Source of the DNA: Lingula anatina
Taxonomy: Eukaryota; Brachiopoda; Lingulata; Lingulida; Lingulidae
Reading direction: 5' to 3'
DNA: 54,263 bases
Assembly (NCBI RefSeq): GCF_001039355.2
Contig: NW_019773744.1
Span: 1-54,263, forward strand
Positions 1-11,780 of this stretch are shown here, one piece after another (the stretch's first letter is position 1; each line of letters starts with the position of its first letter). Below the pieces are notes generated by a model. It did not search any database. It was not told the DNA's origin and saw only the letters and a list, made by a program, of their open reading frames with translations. The position numbers and the translations under genes were made by a program.

Positions 1-961
1 GTGGCCTTAATCGTTATCTCTACCCTTAAAGTCAATAGTCCCTGATATCAGAACAGACAATCTAAGAAATATGTGCTTGTGTGACTACTTTCAATAGATT
101 TTACATTACCTTTCTTTTACACTCCATTTAATTTTATGTATTTCATTTGAGTCAATCTCCTTTTATATTACTTATTTTATTCGTAAATTTAAAATTTATT
201 CATCTTTTAAAAGTAGTTATATAAATCAATCAATCAACGTATTAATTTATTGACGGATTATTAATTAATTAATTAGTACAAAAAAAAAAAAAAAACCAGA
301 AATTCGGGTGTTACTGAAAACCCACCTTTGTATAATAAACATATAAATACCTCTGTAATTTCCTTTCACCGACGTGACTTCTATAACTCGATCAGGGTGC
401 CATGTCTGCATTGTGTTAGAAACAGTATACAACAAGTAATACGACCGTCATTTGTACACGAAACAGTTGTAAGACATACCGGCATACACCAATATATTTT
501 AGTCTCCCCGCATGCCTTTTTCCTGTTGCATTCTTCTGCACAACATGCAGTTATTTAACTGAGACTACTTTGCTTCATTTGCATGAAAAACAGAGATTTA
601 GAAGCATGGGTTCATCGAATTAATGGACTTCAAAAACCCTTAATCGCCTTCCAGCTTCTATATCCAAGTTGCGCAAAATAGTGAATGTTTTCTGCATCTG
701 ATGTACGGAGTTGAAATAGGAGAGGGACTTGGGTTTAATTCAAGGTGATTAATTCGGTGTACCTATCTTCTACACCAACTCTTAAAATTCATATTATGTG
801 AGATTATTAGTCTCAGTTAAGTAATTGTGTAGTGCTGAAAGCAACACTCAAATTTTTGGGTCACTTGTTTGCCATACTCCTATATGTATCACCGCTAAGA
901 GATACATGTAATATTAATAAAACAATCTGATAATGTATCTATTTATCCATATATTCGTCAG
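1..961. other. Intron 1 of copy A / left part of the array unit
   Basis: No coding exon is seen. The stretch matches 4370-5125 and 8640-9501, which are first introns of copies B and C. It therefore most likely belongs to intron 1 of copy A, whose first exon is beyond the left edge. Confidence 0.7.
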
Positions 962-2100
962 GGAGAATAGGCGGAGCTAGACTGTTGGATTTAGGGAGTG
1001 GTCCAACCATTAAGCACCATGTCATACTTTCCAAGTATTTTAACGAGCTAGCGTTCAGTGACTTCACAGAGAAGAACAGAGAGGCACTGAGGAAATGGAG
1101 AGATGGTGAGGCAGGGGCGTTTGACTGGGATTCAACCTTCAGATGTGTAGCCGATTTAGAAGGAGAAGAGTGAGTGTTTAACTTTTTTAACTTCTCTCCG
1201 AGATTGAAGGCCAAATTCATTCAAAAAAAATCTTCTCCTAGAGATTCGTTGCTCGAAACGTCCATACACTTTGACGTATTATACCATTTTTAATTGAATG
1301 ATTTAGCTAGTTCTAAATGGCATATCTTTGGGACATTTACAAACCTTTAAATTTGTTAAAACAGTTCAATGACGAAAGATTTTACTTTAAGTGAAATTGT
1401 AATAAAAAACTCGCTTACCGTGATGAAACAGGTTTGTTCATCATACCTCCTGTTGATACGACAAATTTGTTTTTGTTCACGTACTATAAGAATGAAATAC
1501 ATGTATGAAAGGTAAGGGAAAAGGTTAAGTAGGCCTGTAATTTTCCAATCTTTTTTTTTTTTTTTTTTTTTTTTTTTTGCCTGGCAATTTGAATAGATAA
1601 GAAATACATGATATCATAAATCACGTGGGTATATTTATTATTCAAATTACTGATATGATTGTTGTTACTTTAGGGAAAATTGGATGGCTCTGAAGGAAAG
1701 TTTCCGCAACAAAATGAGCACCATATACCCGTGTGACCTCAGAAACCCCAATCCACTTCACCCGGTGTTGAGCAAACCTTTCGATTGCGTCACCAGTACG
1801 TTCTGTCTCGAGGCTGCGTGCTCGGATGACGTCACATTTGATCGCGTCATCAGAAATGTGACGTCACTGCTCAAAGATGGTGGCCATCTCATCATTGTGA
1901 ACAGTCTGCGGCAGAGCGCCTATATTGTGGGAGATGTTCATTTTTCTTCACGGAGTTTGGAGAAGGAAGAGTACATCCAGTCTCTGAAATCTGCTGGGTT
2001 AGATGAGATATCGTGGTATGAAGGGGAAGAGTCGGCGGGCGACCATCTTTCCAATTCAAGTGGAATCTATGTGATCGTTGCCAAGAAAAAACCCGCCTAA
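962..2100 (+). CDS. NNMT/INMT-type methyltransferase, copy A (first exon lies outside the window)
   Basis: Small-molecule N-methyltransferase of the NNMT/PNMT/TEMT family; it would use S-adenosylmethionine in the cytosol. Two exons are visible: 962-1169 (after CAG, before GTGAGT) and 1674-2100 (stop TAA). The phases match: the first needs one base from an upstream exon ending in G, and GA|G joins the two. Exon 2 encodes SAM motif I, LLDLGSGPT, and the acidic-loop segment AFSDFTEKN. Exon 3 encodes FCLEAACSDD and the C-terminal substrate region IVNSLRQSAYIVG, ending AKKKPA. About 211 codons are visible; with the roughly 50-codon first exon seen in copies B and C it would be about 261 aa, close to human NNMT (264). 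The position equal to the nicotinamide-binding Asp of NNMT is Asn (VNSL against MDAL, from memory), so the substrate cannot be assumed. The family is firm; the substrate is unknown. Confidence 0.88.
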
Positions 2101-3294
2101 TCCTCCAATTTTTGAAGCCTGCTTAAAGGTCCCTTCAGCTTAAAGAGAAAACTTTATAAATGATTGAAACCCACGAAGAAATATTATGAACTATTAATGA
2201 CAGTTTGAAATTTCAACTAACAAAATGCAGATGGATTAGAGTCAGTGCCATTCAATATGTTTCATATTATTTTGGAAGAATAAACTCTATCCAAAATAAG
2301 TGAGTTTGGGTGGTAATATTATACTTCAATACTTCAATGAAGGGGGGCAGCTTTTTAGGAATGACATACCTCGAATACGAAGCCAACCCTCGCCGCCCTT
2401 GGCATGGGGTTCGCGGTGGCACTAGAGGGTCTCGAATTTTTGGGTGTTTTTGGAGAGAAAACAGTGCCATGTGGTACGGTTTAGAACTTACTATGATTCA
2501 CCCAGTCAAAATTATTCAACAGGGGGATATTAGTGTGAATTTTGTTCAGAGCTTGTTCAGGAGGGGGTAAAGGTGTTTTGAGAGAATTGTAGCTGATTTG
2601 TCAAAAGCGAGACAGCGTATGCAAATGAAAGGAACACGTGGAAATGTGCTTTTTTATTTTCTTGCAAGACATTTACTTATTTATTAATTTCTTCAAAATG
2701 TATTAATATAAAACATGCCATAAAGAAAGGGTCATCTCGATGCCATAAAGTTACCTTAAATTGATATTAAGTGGAAATTATACTCTTAAACATGTCATGT
2801 GACCTAGTTCAACGAAGCGTTTGAAATTTGAACTATTTAGCTGATTAATTAACCTGCTCTGCTTTGTGAAGGGCCAGATATTGGCGGATAAATCTCTTTC
2901 CGACATCACAGAAGTACCTCAAGGTACTGACGCACCTAATGCATGAGAAAAATTGCTCATACGCAAGGGGTTCGAATAGACAGGCAAAACTTGTTCGCTC
3001 ACCAAGAGCGAGATAAAATGTTTTGAGCATATGCAGAAACAAATTCATACGCTGCGTGTTATTCTGTTAAACAGATTGCATTCAGCGAGAGTCCCTGAGG
3101 AGTTGGATCGATCTACTAGACCGATAGTTTCAAAGAGAATGAGGCCTTAGTTGCTGGTACATGTACCCGCATGATACCTTTTTTAAGAGTAGGGCCTACA
3201 TCTCGCCCTCTGGCAGAGGAAAACTATTAATAATCATTATCTCTCATACTGGTAATCCAAGTCAAGGTACACTCCAGTGGAAAAAGGTAGAAAA
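2101..3294. other. Spacer between copies A and B
   Basis: Contains the 3' end of copy A, with AATAAA at 2279-2284, then a dispersed repeat (about 2320-2575) and unique-looking DNA. It is almost the same as 6383-7578. The open frames here on both strands recur only because the DNA is duplicated. I see no gene. Confidence 0.7.
2320..2575 (+). repeat. Dispersed repeat family, copy 1
   Basis: The segment runs from a G-rich start, through CCTTGGCATGGGGTTCGCGG and GTGCCATGTGGTACGG, to a GGGGGATATTAGTGTGAATT end. The same order of words is present at 6590-6860 (through the tandem duplication) and, reverse-complemented and independent, at 38096-38340. It is a transposon-derived repeat of unknown class. 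Confidence 0.6.
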
Positions 3295-6200
3295 ATGAAC
3301 GTTCAGGCAGCAACAGCCGAGGCGGTGTCTGGAGACAGATATCACGACCTGTTTGATACGGAATTATATCTGAAGAATTTCTATGTTGAGGAGCGTCCGA
3401 CAGCGACATTTGCGCGGAATACTCTTGCTCACGTCCTGAGATCTGGTAATATTATATTCCATCTATGTAATATCAAAGAATGATCTGGCTACACTAAGGA
3501 AAATGAAAAGTTTGCAGCAAATCTACTGTAAATTTGCTGCAAACTAAACAGTATGCGAAGCAAAAATTGTTTGCAGGTTTTTGCAAGGGAATATTGTTGT
3601 TAAAGTTTTGCTGCAAATGTGCAAGAGTATCTTAGTCAGTACCCCATTCACCAAGCAGATAGGGTACTCCAGCAGCTTGCAAGAAGTCTCTAATTTTGCT
3701 AAGATTATATAGCTGTCATATCATTAGCTATCTTACAGGTATAATTTTGCGGCGAATCAAAATGATAATAAAAGCAAGCAGATATAAAGAAATGGGCAAA
3801 AATTGAAGTGAAGTGAACTTGTGTAGTCGAATACTGATAATTTACCTCAGGCCCGTAGCCAGGGGAGGGGGGGAGGGGGGTTCGAAAGAACCACCCTTTT
3901 TGTCAGGAAAAGGTCCATTTTGGGTAAAATTTGATCTACGTACACAAAAATTTCATTGTACAAGGGTCACTTTTTCAGAAAAAGAACCCCCCTTTTGAAT
4001 TTGCTGGATACGGGCCTGTATCTTCTTAGGGCTCCAGTACTTGACGAATCTCGCACAGAAATACGTACATAAAAGAGACAGACACTTAGGCATAGGCCTA
4101 TACCTACATATAGGGTTAGAAAGCCTTCTAGCAATCCTAGAAAAAAAAAACTGCCGACTGCGACTAGAAATTATTCAAATTCACGCTAAATATCATAAGT
4201 AAAAAGAAATATTTGGAAATCTCAGCAGCGCCTACACTTCTTCAACGCGTTGTTTCACTCTTTATAGCGGGATATAAAAACAAATTGAAAAAATGCCACT
4301 ATCCAATATTTACCGTTACCGAAATTGCTGTCTAGTCTAGTTCATTTTCGATGCACACTGAGACTTTTAGTCAATAGTCCCAGTATCAGAAGAGACAATC
4401 TGAAGAATACACGTTTGCTTGTGGGACTACTTTTAAAAGCTTTTTAGTTACTTTTCTTTTACAGTCTCTGTAATTTCTATTTAATTCCATCTCATTTTAT
4501 CTAATTTACTTAATTCGTCTTTTTGTAATTTTATTCTATATATGTAAATCGATCAGCGTGTTATGCCTGCACTATGTAAGAAACAGGATAACAGGATTCG
4601 ACAAGTTATACGTCCATCATTTGTGCACGAAACAGTTACAATAAATTCCGGCATACACCAATATGTTTTAGTCTCCCTGCATGCCTTTTCCGTTGTATTC
4701 TTCTGCCTTTTTTTCTGTTGCATAGTGTGCAGTTTTGTAACTGAGACTATTTTGCATCATTTCACGAAAAAGAGAGAGTTATAAGCATGGCTTCATCGAA
4801 TTAATGGACTTCAAAAACCCTTAATCCCCTTCAAGCTTCTATATCCAAGTTGCACAAACTGGTGAACGTTGTCTGCAGCTGATGTACGGAGTTGAAATAG
4901 GAGAGGGACTTGGGTTTAATTCAAGGTGATTAATTCGGTGTATATATCTTCTAAACCAAGCATTAAAATTCATATTATGTGAGATAGTCTCAGTTTAGTA
5001 ATTGTGTAGTGCAGAAATCAACACTCAAATTTTGGGTCACTTGTTTGCCATACTCCAACCACAGCTAAGAGATAATACTCACAAAACAATCTGATAATGT
5101 ATCTATTTATTCATATATTCGCCAGGGAGAATAAACGGGACAAGGCTACTGGATTTAGGCAGTGGTCCAACTATCACGCACCATGTCATACTTTCCAATT
5201 ATTTTAACGAGCTAGCGTTCAGTGACCTCACAGAGAAGAACAGAGAGGCACTGAGGAAATGGAGAGATGGCGAGGCAGGGGCGTTTGACTGGGATTCAAC
5301 CTTCAAATGTGTGGCCGCTTTAGAAGGAGAAGAGTGAGTGTTTAACTTTTGCTATATAAATATCCTTTCCGGGACTGATGACCCAAACTCATTAAAAAAA
5401 TCTGCTCCTAGTGATTCGTTGCTCGAAATCTTCACACACTTTGGTGTTTTATACCTTTTTTTAGTTAAATGATTTTAGCTAGGTCTTAAAGGCAGACAAT
5501 TAGAAGAAGGAATCGATGTCAGGTACTTTAATTTGAGGGAATTTATTATGTCTAAGGTCTGGATTGAGAAAGATAAAGGGAATTTCAAAACAAAAAGTAT
5601 AACTTTGAGACATTTACAAACCTTGTTAAAACAGTATTTCGGAAACCAGTTTTTACTTTAACAGTGGAGACAAAAATTTTGCTTTCCATTTTAAAACAGG
5701 TTGGTACATCATGCCTCTTGCTGACAAGACATATTCAGTGGCAGCTTTTTGCTCACATAGAACTACGATACCATTGAAATGCATGTATGGAATGTCAAGA
5801 AAAAGTTAAGTAGGTCTATAGTTTTCTAATAAGGAAAAAAGACATTATTTTACATCACGTGGGTTTATTTATGATGCAAATTACTGATATGATTATTGTT
5901 ACTTTAGGGAAAATTGGATGGCTCTGAAGGAAAGTTTCCGCAACAAAATGAGCACCATATACCCGTGTGACCTTAGAAACCCCAATCCACTTCACCCGGT
6001 GTTGAGCAAACCTTTCGATTGCATCACCAGTACGTTCTGTCTCGAGGCTGCGTGCTCGGATGACGTCACATTTGTTCGCGTCATCAGAAATGTGACGTCA
6101 CTGCTCAAAGATGGTGGCCATCTCATCATTGTGAACAGTCTGCGGCAGAGCGCCTATATTGTGGGAGATGTTCATTTTTCTTCACGGAGTTTGGAGAAGG

Positions 6201-6315
6201 AAGAGTACATCCGGTCTCTGAAATCTGCTGGGTTAGATGAGATATCGTGGTATGAAGGGGAAGAGTCGGCGGGCGGCCATCTTTCCAATTCAAGTGGAAT
6301 CTATGTGATCGTTGC

Positions 6316-6350
<35 letters not shown>

Positions 6351-6382
6351 GTCTAATCCTCCAATTTTTGAAGCCTGCTTAA
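3295..6382 (+). CDS. NNMT/INMT-type methyltransferase, copy B, with A-run at its 3' end
   Basis: Three-exon SAM-dependent small-molecule methyltransferase. Exons: 3295-3445 (ATG at 3295, donor GTAATA), 5126-5333 (donor GTGAGT) and 5908-6382. The phases join as G|GG and GA|G. Exon 1 encodes the N-terminal cap with DLFDTELYLKNFYVE, equivalent to the Tyr-rich substrate/SAM lid of NNMT. Exon 2 has LLDLGSGPT. Exon 3 has FCLEAAC and IVNSLRQSAYIVG. The coding end is odd: a run of 32 A (6317-6348) replaces the AAGAAAAAA of the other copies. As written it gives a stretch of 11 Lys and then NRLILQFLKPA before a new stop, 277 aa in all against 261 for copy C. The run length decides the frame, so this end may be a sequencing or slippage effect. 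Exon 1 is identical in protein to that of copy C. The ATG was chosen because it is the first one in frame and fits the family's length. Confidence 0.88.
3848..4018. mobile_element. Small inverted-repeat element (CAGGCCCGTAGCCAGG type), copy 1
   Basis: The 171-bp element opens with CAGGCCCGTAGCCAGG and closes with GCTGGATACGGGCCTG, which are inverted repeats of each other with two mismatches. The G-rich left and C-rich right arms, and the CCACCC/AAAAAGAACCC parts, are partly complementary. It has no coding capacity, so it is a non-autonomous (MITE-like) element. It is also present at 8116-8286 by array duplication, and a separate relative lies at 40939-41118. Confidence 0.7.
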
Positions 6383-6589
6383 AGGTCCCTTCAGCTTAAA
6401 GAGAAAACTTTATAAATGATTGAAACCCACGAAGAAATATTATGAACTATTTATGACAGTTTGAAATTTCAACTAACAAAATGCAGATGGATTAGAGTCA
6501 GTGCCATTCAATGTGTTTCATATCATTTTGGAAGAATAAACTCTATCCAAAATAAATTAATTTGGGTGGCAATGTTATACTTCAATACT

Positions 6590-6860
6590 TCAATGAGGGT
6601 GGGGGGGGGGGGGGGGTAGTGGGGCAGCTTTTTAGGAATGACATACCTAGAATACGAAGCCAACCCTCGCCACCCTTGGCATGGGGTTCGCGGTGCCAAC
6701 TCGAGGGCCTCGAATTTTTGGGTGTTTTTGGAGAGAAAACAGTGCCATTTGGTACGGTTTAGAACTTACTATGATTCACCCAGTCAAAATTTTTCAACAG
6801 GGGGATATTAGTGTGAATTTTTTTCAGAGATTGAATTATGTGGAGGGGGTAAAGGCGTTT
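6590..6860 (+). repeat. Dispersed repeat family, copy 2, with a G run
   Basis: Duplicate of the 2320-2575 repeat carried along by the tandem array. It differs by an expanded G run at about 6600-6616. Confidence 0.6.
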
Positions 6861-7578
6861 TGAGAAAATTGTAGCTGATTTGTCAAAAGCGAGACAGCGT
6901 ATGCAAACGAAAGGTACACGTGGAAATGTGCTTTTTTATTTTCTTGCAAGACATTTACTTATTTATTAATTTCTTCAAAGTTTATTAATATAAAACATGC
7001 CATAAAGAAAGGGTAATTCGTTTTGCTATAAAGTTACCTTAAATTGATATTAAGTGGAAATTATACTCTTAAACATGTCATGTGACCTAGTTCAACGAAG
7101 CGTTTGAAATTTGAACTATTTAGCTTATTAATTAACCTGCTCTGCTTTATGAAGGGCCAGATATTGGCGGATAAATCTCTTTCCGACATCACAGAAGTAC
7201 CTCAAGGTACTGACGCACCTAATGCACGAGAAAAATTGCTCATGCGCAAGGGGTTCGAATAGACAGGCAAAACTTTTTCTCTCACCAAGAGCGAGATAAA
7301 ATGTTTTGAGCATATGCAGAAACAAATTCATACGCTGCGTGTTATTCTGTTAAACTGATTGCATTCAGCGAGAGTCCCTGAGGGGTTGGATCGATCTACG
7401 TAGACCGATAGTTTCAAAGAGAATGAGGCCTTAGTTGCTGGTACATGTACCCGCATGATACCTTTTTTAAGAGTAGGGCCTACATCTCGCCCTCTGGCAG
7501 AGGAAAACTATTAATAATCATTATCTCTCATACTGGTAATCCAAGTCAAGGTACACTCCAGTGGAAAAAGGTAGAAAA

Positions 7579-8819
7579 ATGAACGTTCAGGCAGCAACAG
7601 CCGAGGCGGTGTCTGGAGACAGATATCACGACCTGTTTGATACGGAATTATATCTGAAGAATTTCTATGTTGAGGAGCGTCCGACAGCGACATTTGCGCG
7701 GAATACTCTTGCTCACGTCCTGAGATCTGGTAATATTATATTCCATCTATGTAATATCAAAGAATGATCTGGCTACACTAAGGAAAATGAAAAGTTTGCA
7801 GCAAATCTACTGTAAATTTGCTGCAAACTAAACAGTATGCAAAGCAAAAATTGTTTGCAGGTTGTTGTTTAAGTTTTGCTGCAAATGTGCAAGAGCATCT
7901 TAATCAGTACCCCATTCACCAAGCAGATAGGGTACTCCAGCAGCTTGCAAGAAGTCTCTAATTTTGCTAAGCTTATATAGCTGTCATATCATTAGCTATC
8001 TTACAGGTATAAATTTGCGGCGAATCAAAATGATAATAAAAGCAAGCAGATATAAAGAAATGGGCAAAAATTGAAGTGAAGTGAACTTGTGTAGTCGAAT
8101 ACTGATAATTTACCTCAGGCCCGTAGCCAGGGGAGGGGGGGAGGGGGGTTCGAAAGAACCACCCTTTTTGTAAGGAAAAGGTCCATTTTGGGTAAAATTT
8201 GATCTAGGTACACAAAAATTTCATTGTACCAGGGTCACTTTTTCAGAAAAAGAACCCCCCTTTTGAATTTGATGGATACGGGCCTGTATCTTCTTAGGGC
8301 TCCAGTACTTGACGAATCTCGCACAGAAATACGTACATAAAAGAGACAGACACTTAGGCATAGGCCTATACCTACATATAGGGTTAGAAAGTCTTCTAGC
8401 AATCCTAGAAAAAAAAACTGCCGACTGCGACTAGAAATTATTCAAATTCACGCTAAATATCATAAGTAAAAAGAAATATTTGGAAATCTCAGCAGCGCCT
8501 ACACTTCTTCAACGCGTTGTTTCACTCTTTATAGCGGGATATAAAAACAAATTGAAAAAATGCCACTATCCAATATTTACCGTTACCAAAATTGCTGTCT
8601 AGTCTAGTTCATTTTTGATGCACACTGAGACTTTAAGTGAATAGTCCCAGTAGCAGAACAGACAATCTGAAGGATACACATGTATATTGTGGGACTACTT
8701 TTAAAAGCTTTTTAGTTACTTTTCTTTTACAGTCTCTGTAATTTCTATTTAATTCCATCTCATTTTATCTAATTTACTCAATTCGTCTTTTTGTAATTTT
8801 ATTAATCTTACAGAGGTGT

Positions 8820-8861
<42 letters not shown>

Positions 8862-10718
8862 CACCCTGAGTACCAGCGAGTTCAGAGATTACCGGAAACC
8901 CACCATTTTATAATAAGCATATATATATATAGATATATATATATCTGTAAATCGATCAGGGGTGTTATGCCTGTCCTATGTAAGAAACAGGTAATCGGGA
9001 TTCGACAGGTAATATACCATCATTTGTGCACGAAACAGTTGTGAAAAATACCGGCATACACCAATATGTTTTAGTCTCCCCGCATGCCTTTTTTCTGTTG
9101 CACAGTGGGCAGTTATGTCACTGAGAATATTTTGCATCATTTCACGAAAAAAGAGAGATTTAGAAGCATGGATTCATCGAATTAATGGTCTTTACAAACC
9201 ATTAATCCCCTTCCAGCTTCTATATCCAAGATGTGCAAACTAGTGAACGTTTGCTGCAGCTGATGTACGGAGTTGAAATAGGAAAGGGACTTGGGTTTAA
9301 TTCAAGGTGATTAATTCGGTGTACCTATCTAAAACAACTCTTAAAATGCATATTATGTGAGATAGTCTCAGTTTAGTAATTGTGTAGTGCAGAAATCAAC
9401 ACTCAAATTTTGGGTCACTTGTTTGCCATACTCCAATCACAGCTAAGAGATAATACTCACAAAACAATCTGATAATGTATCTATTTATTCATATTCGTCA
9501 GGGAGAATAGGCGGAGCTAGACTGTTGGATTTAGGCAGTGGTCCAACTATTGCCCACCATGTCATACTTTCCAAGTATTTTAACGAGCTAGCGTTCAGTG
9601 ACCTCACAGAGAAGAACAGAGAGGCACTGAGAAAATGGAGAGATGGCGAGGCAGGGGCGTTTGACTGGGATTCAACCTTCAAATGTGTGACCGCTTTAGA
9701 AGGAGAAGAGTGAGTGTTTAACATTTGCTCTATAAATTTCCTTTCCGGGACTGACGACCCAAATTCATTAAAAAAATCTGCTCTTAGTGATTCGTTGCTC
9801 TAAATTTTCAAACACTTTGGTGTCTTATACCATTTCTAGTTGAATGATTTTAGCTAGTTCTTAAAGGCAGACAATTAGAAGAAGGAATCGATGTCAGGTA
9901 CTTTAATTTGAGGGAATTTATTATGTCTAAGGTCTGGATTGAGAAAGATAAAGGGAATTTTAAAACAAAAAGTATATTTTTTGAGACATTTACAAACCTT
10001 TAAGTTTGTTAAAACAGTATTTCGGAAACCAGTTTTTACTTTAAGAGAGGAGACAAAAAATTCGCTTTCCATTGTAAAACAGGTTGGTACATCATGCCTT
10101 TTGCTGACAAAACATATTTAGTCGCAGTTTTTTGTTCACATAGATCTACGATACCATTGAAATGCATGTATGGAATGTCAAGAAAAAGTTAAGTAGGTCT
10201 ATAGTTTTCTTATAAGGAAAAAATACATTATTTTACATCACGTGGGTTTATTATATGATGTAAATTACTGATATGATTGTTGTTACTTTAGGGAAAATTG
10301 GATGGCTCTGAAGGAAAGTTTCCGCAACAAAATGAGCACCATATACCCGTGTGACGTCAGAAACCCCAACCCACTGCACTCAGTATTGAGCAAACCTTTC
10401 GATTGCGTCACCAGTATTTTTTGTCTCGAGGCTGCGTGCTCAGATGACGTCACATTTGTTCGCGTCATCAGAAATGTGACGTCACTGCTCAAAGATGGTG
10501 GCCATCTCATCATTGTGAACAGTCTGCGGCAGAGCGCCTATATTGTGGGAGATGTTCATTTTTCTGCAAGAAGTTTGGAGAAGGAAGAGTACATCCGGTC
10601 TCTGAAATCTGCTGGGTTAGATGAGATATCGTGGTATGAAGGGGAAGAGTCGACGGGCGGCGGTCTTGCCAACTCAAGTGGAGTCTATATGATCGTCGCC
10701 AAGAAAAAATCTATCTAA
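7579..10718 (+). CDS. NNMT/INMT-type methyltransferase, copy C (complete)
   Basis: Complete three-exon member of the same array, 261 aa. Exons: 7579-7729, 9502-9709 and 10292-10718 (stop TAA), with the same lengths and phases as copy B (151, 208 and 427 nt, the last as in copy A). The order along the protein is: N-terminal Tyr-rich cap (residues about 15-31), motif I LLDLGSGPT (about 57-65), AFSDLTEKN, GAFDWDSTF, FCLEAACSDD and the C-terminal region with IVNSLRQSAYIVG, ending AKKKSI. Compared with A and B, exon 3 has several substitutions (for example STGGGLANSSGVYMI near the end), so it is the most diverged copy. The Asn in place of the NNMT Asp persists. Such enzymes methylate nicotinamide, indolethylamines or thioethers in vertebrates; which substrate applies here is not shown by the sequence. 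The array ends just after this gene. Confidence 0.9.
8116..8286. mobile_element. Small inverted-repeat element, copy 2
   Basis: Same element as at 3848-4018, at the same place in the duplicated unit, with a few point differences. It was inserted before the tandem duplication. Confidence 0.7.
8821..8859. repeat. (TAAA)n microsatellite
   Basis: About ten TAAA units, present only in the third array unit at this place. It lies in intron 1 of copy C. Confidence 0.95.
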
Positions 10719-11749
10719 TCCTGCCTAAAAGTGCCTTCAACTTAAAGAGAAAACTTAATAAATGATTGAAACCCACGAAGAAATATTATGAACTATTAAT
10801 GACAGTTTGAAATTTCAACTAACAAAATGCAGATGGATTAGAGTCAATGCCATTCAATATGTTTCATATCATTTTGAAAGAATAAATGAAAATGAAATAC
10901 AGAAATGTAAAAAAGTATATTAATTTCACTTGGCTTTGTGTGAAAAGGACAGAGGAGCAGCAGACTATATAAGTATACTGACCCATTTCTCTGATAATAC
11001 ACACGCAACCACAAACCAATTACACACATACAAGCACACACACACGCAGGCACAAACGCACACACAAACACATGCACACACAGAGAATAAAGCAGAAAGT
11101 TTTGGCGTTAAATCGTTAAAAGTCCCATCCTTTATATCGCCCCTTGCTCGGTGATATCCACCTACTCTATCCAAAATGAAGGTTGAAACTGTGGCATATA
11201 TCCGTTTTGTGTACATTTCAAATATTGCAATGCCATCCCATATATATGTATATAGTATCGTGCATATCCGCACCCCCCCCCCCCAAAAAAAAAAAATCGT
11301 AGTAATAAAATATCGGGTTGCGGTCAACAATATGATGAACACTCGTATTTCTTGACCAAGCACACTGTATGCAAGGTTCGATTTTATATTCACAGATCTA
11401 TAAGAAGTTAGCAACTAGAGTCGTGGATTTCCAAACAGCTTTGTTCCCACTGCCTAAGTTCTTATGACCTAATTTAGTCATAAGGTGCCTCATCTCCCCA
11501 CCACATGTACTATTTATATCCAGCTCTTCCTTACATGTCTTAGTGAAATATTACCTTGAGATATTATCTAGTCCCACGAGACAAGTGTCACAAGAGGCGC
11601 GCGGCATCTTAGGGGGCGTGGGGCATGCTATGGGGCGTCACCGCGTCCCTTACAACACCATGGTAGTTCATAGTGCTGCTGTCCATATTGTTGTTTAACC
11701 TTAGGCACTTTAAATATCTTTGTTGAGTATCTCTCCCTTTCTCTCCCTT

Positions 11750-11780
<31 letters not shown>

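Larger units (their letters stand above)
1..10882 (+). repeat. Tandem array of a 4.2-4.4 kb methyltransferase unit
   Basis: The same ordered landmarks recur: exon 2 at 962, 5126 and 9502; exon 3 at 1674, 5908 and 10292; exon 1 at 3295 and 7579. The spacings are 4164-4376 bases. Non-coding landmarks repeat as well, for example the start of the window against about 4370 and 8640. The first unit is cut by the window edge and the third stops at about 10882, shortly after the stop codon of copy C. The spacer 2600-4340 is nearly identical to 6880-8610, while introns are more diverged. Confidence 0.93.

Noticed and set aside
7128-7331. Minus-strand frame MNLFLHMLK... repeated at 2845-3048
   Set aside because: Conserved only because the DNA is part of the tandem array; no other support for coding.
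10352-10482. TGACGTCA/GTGACGTCAC motifs, which look like CRE sites
   Set aside because: They are within the coding exon of the methyltransferase copies and are explained by the protein sequence.
10844-11414. Minus- and plus-strand open frames over the CA-rich stretch
   Set aside because: Composition is set by the repeat; no domain or splice support.
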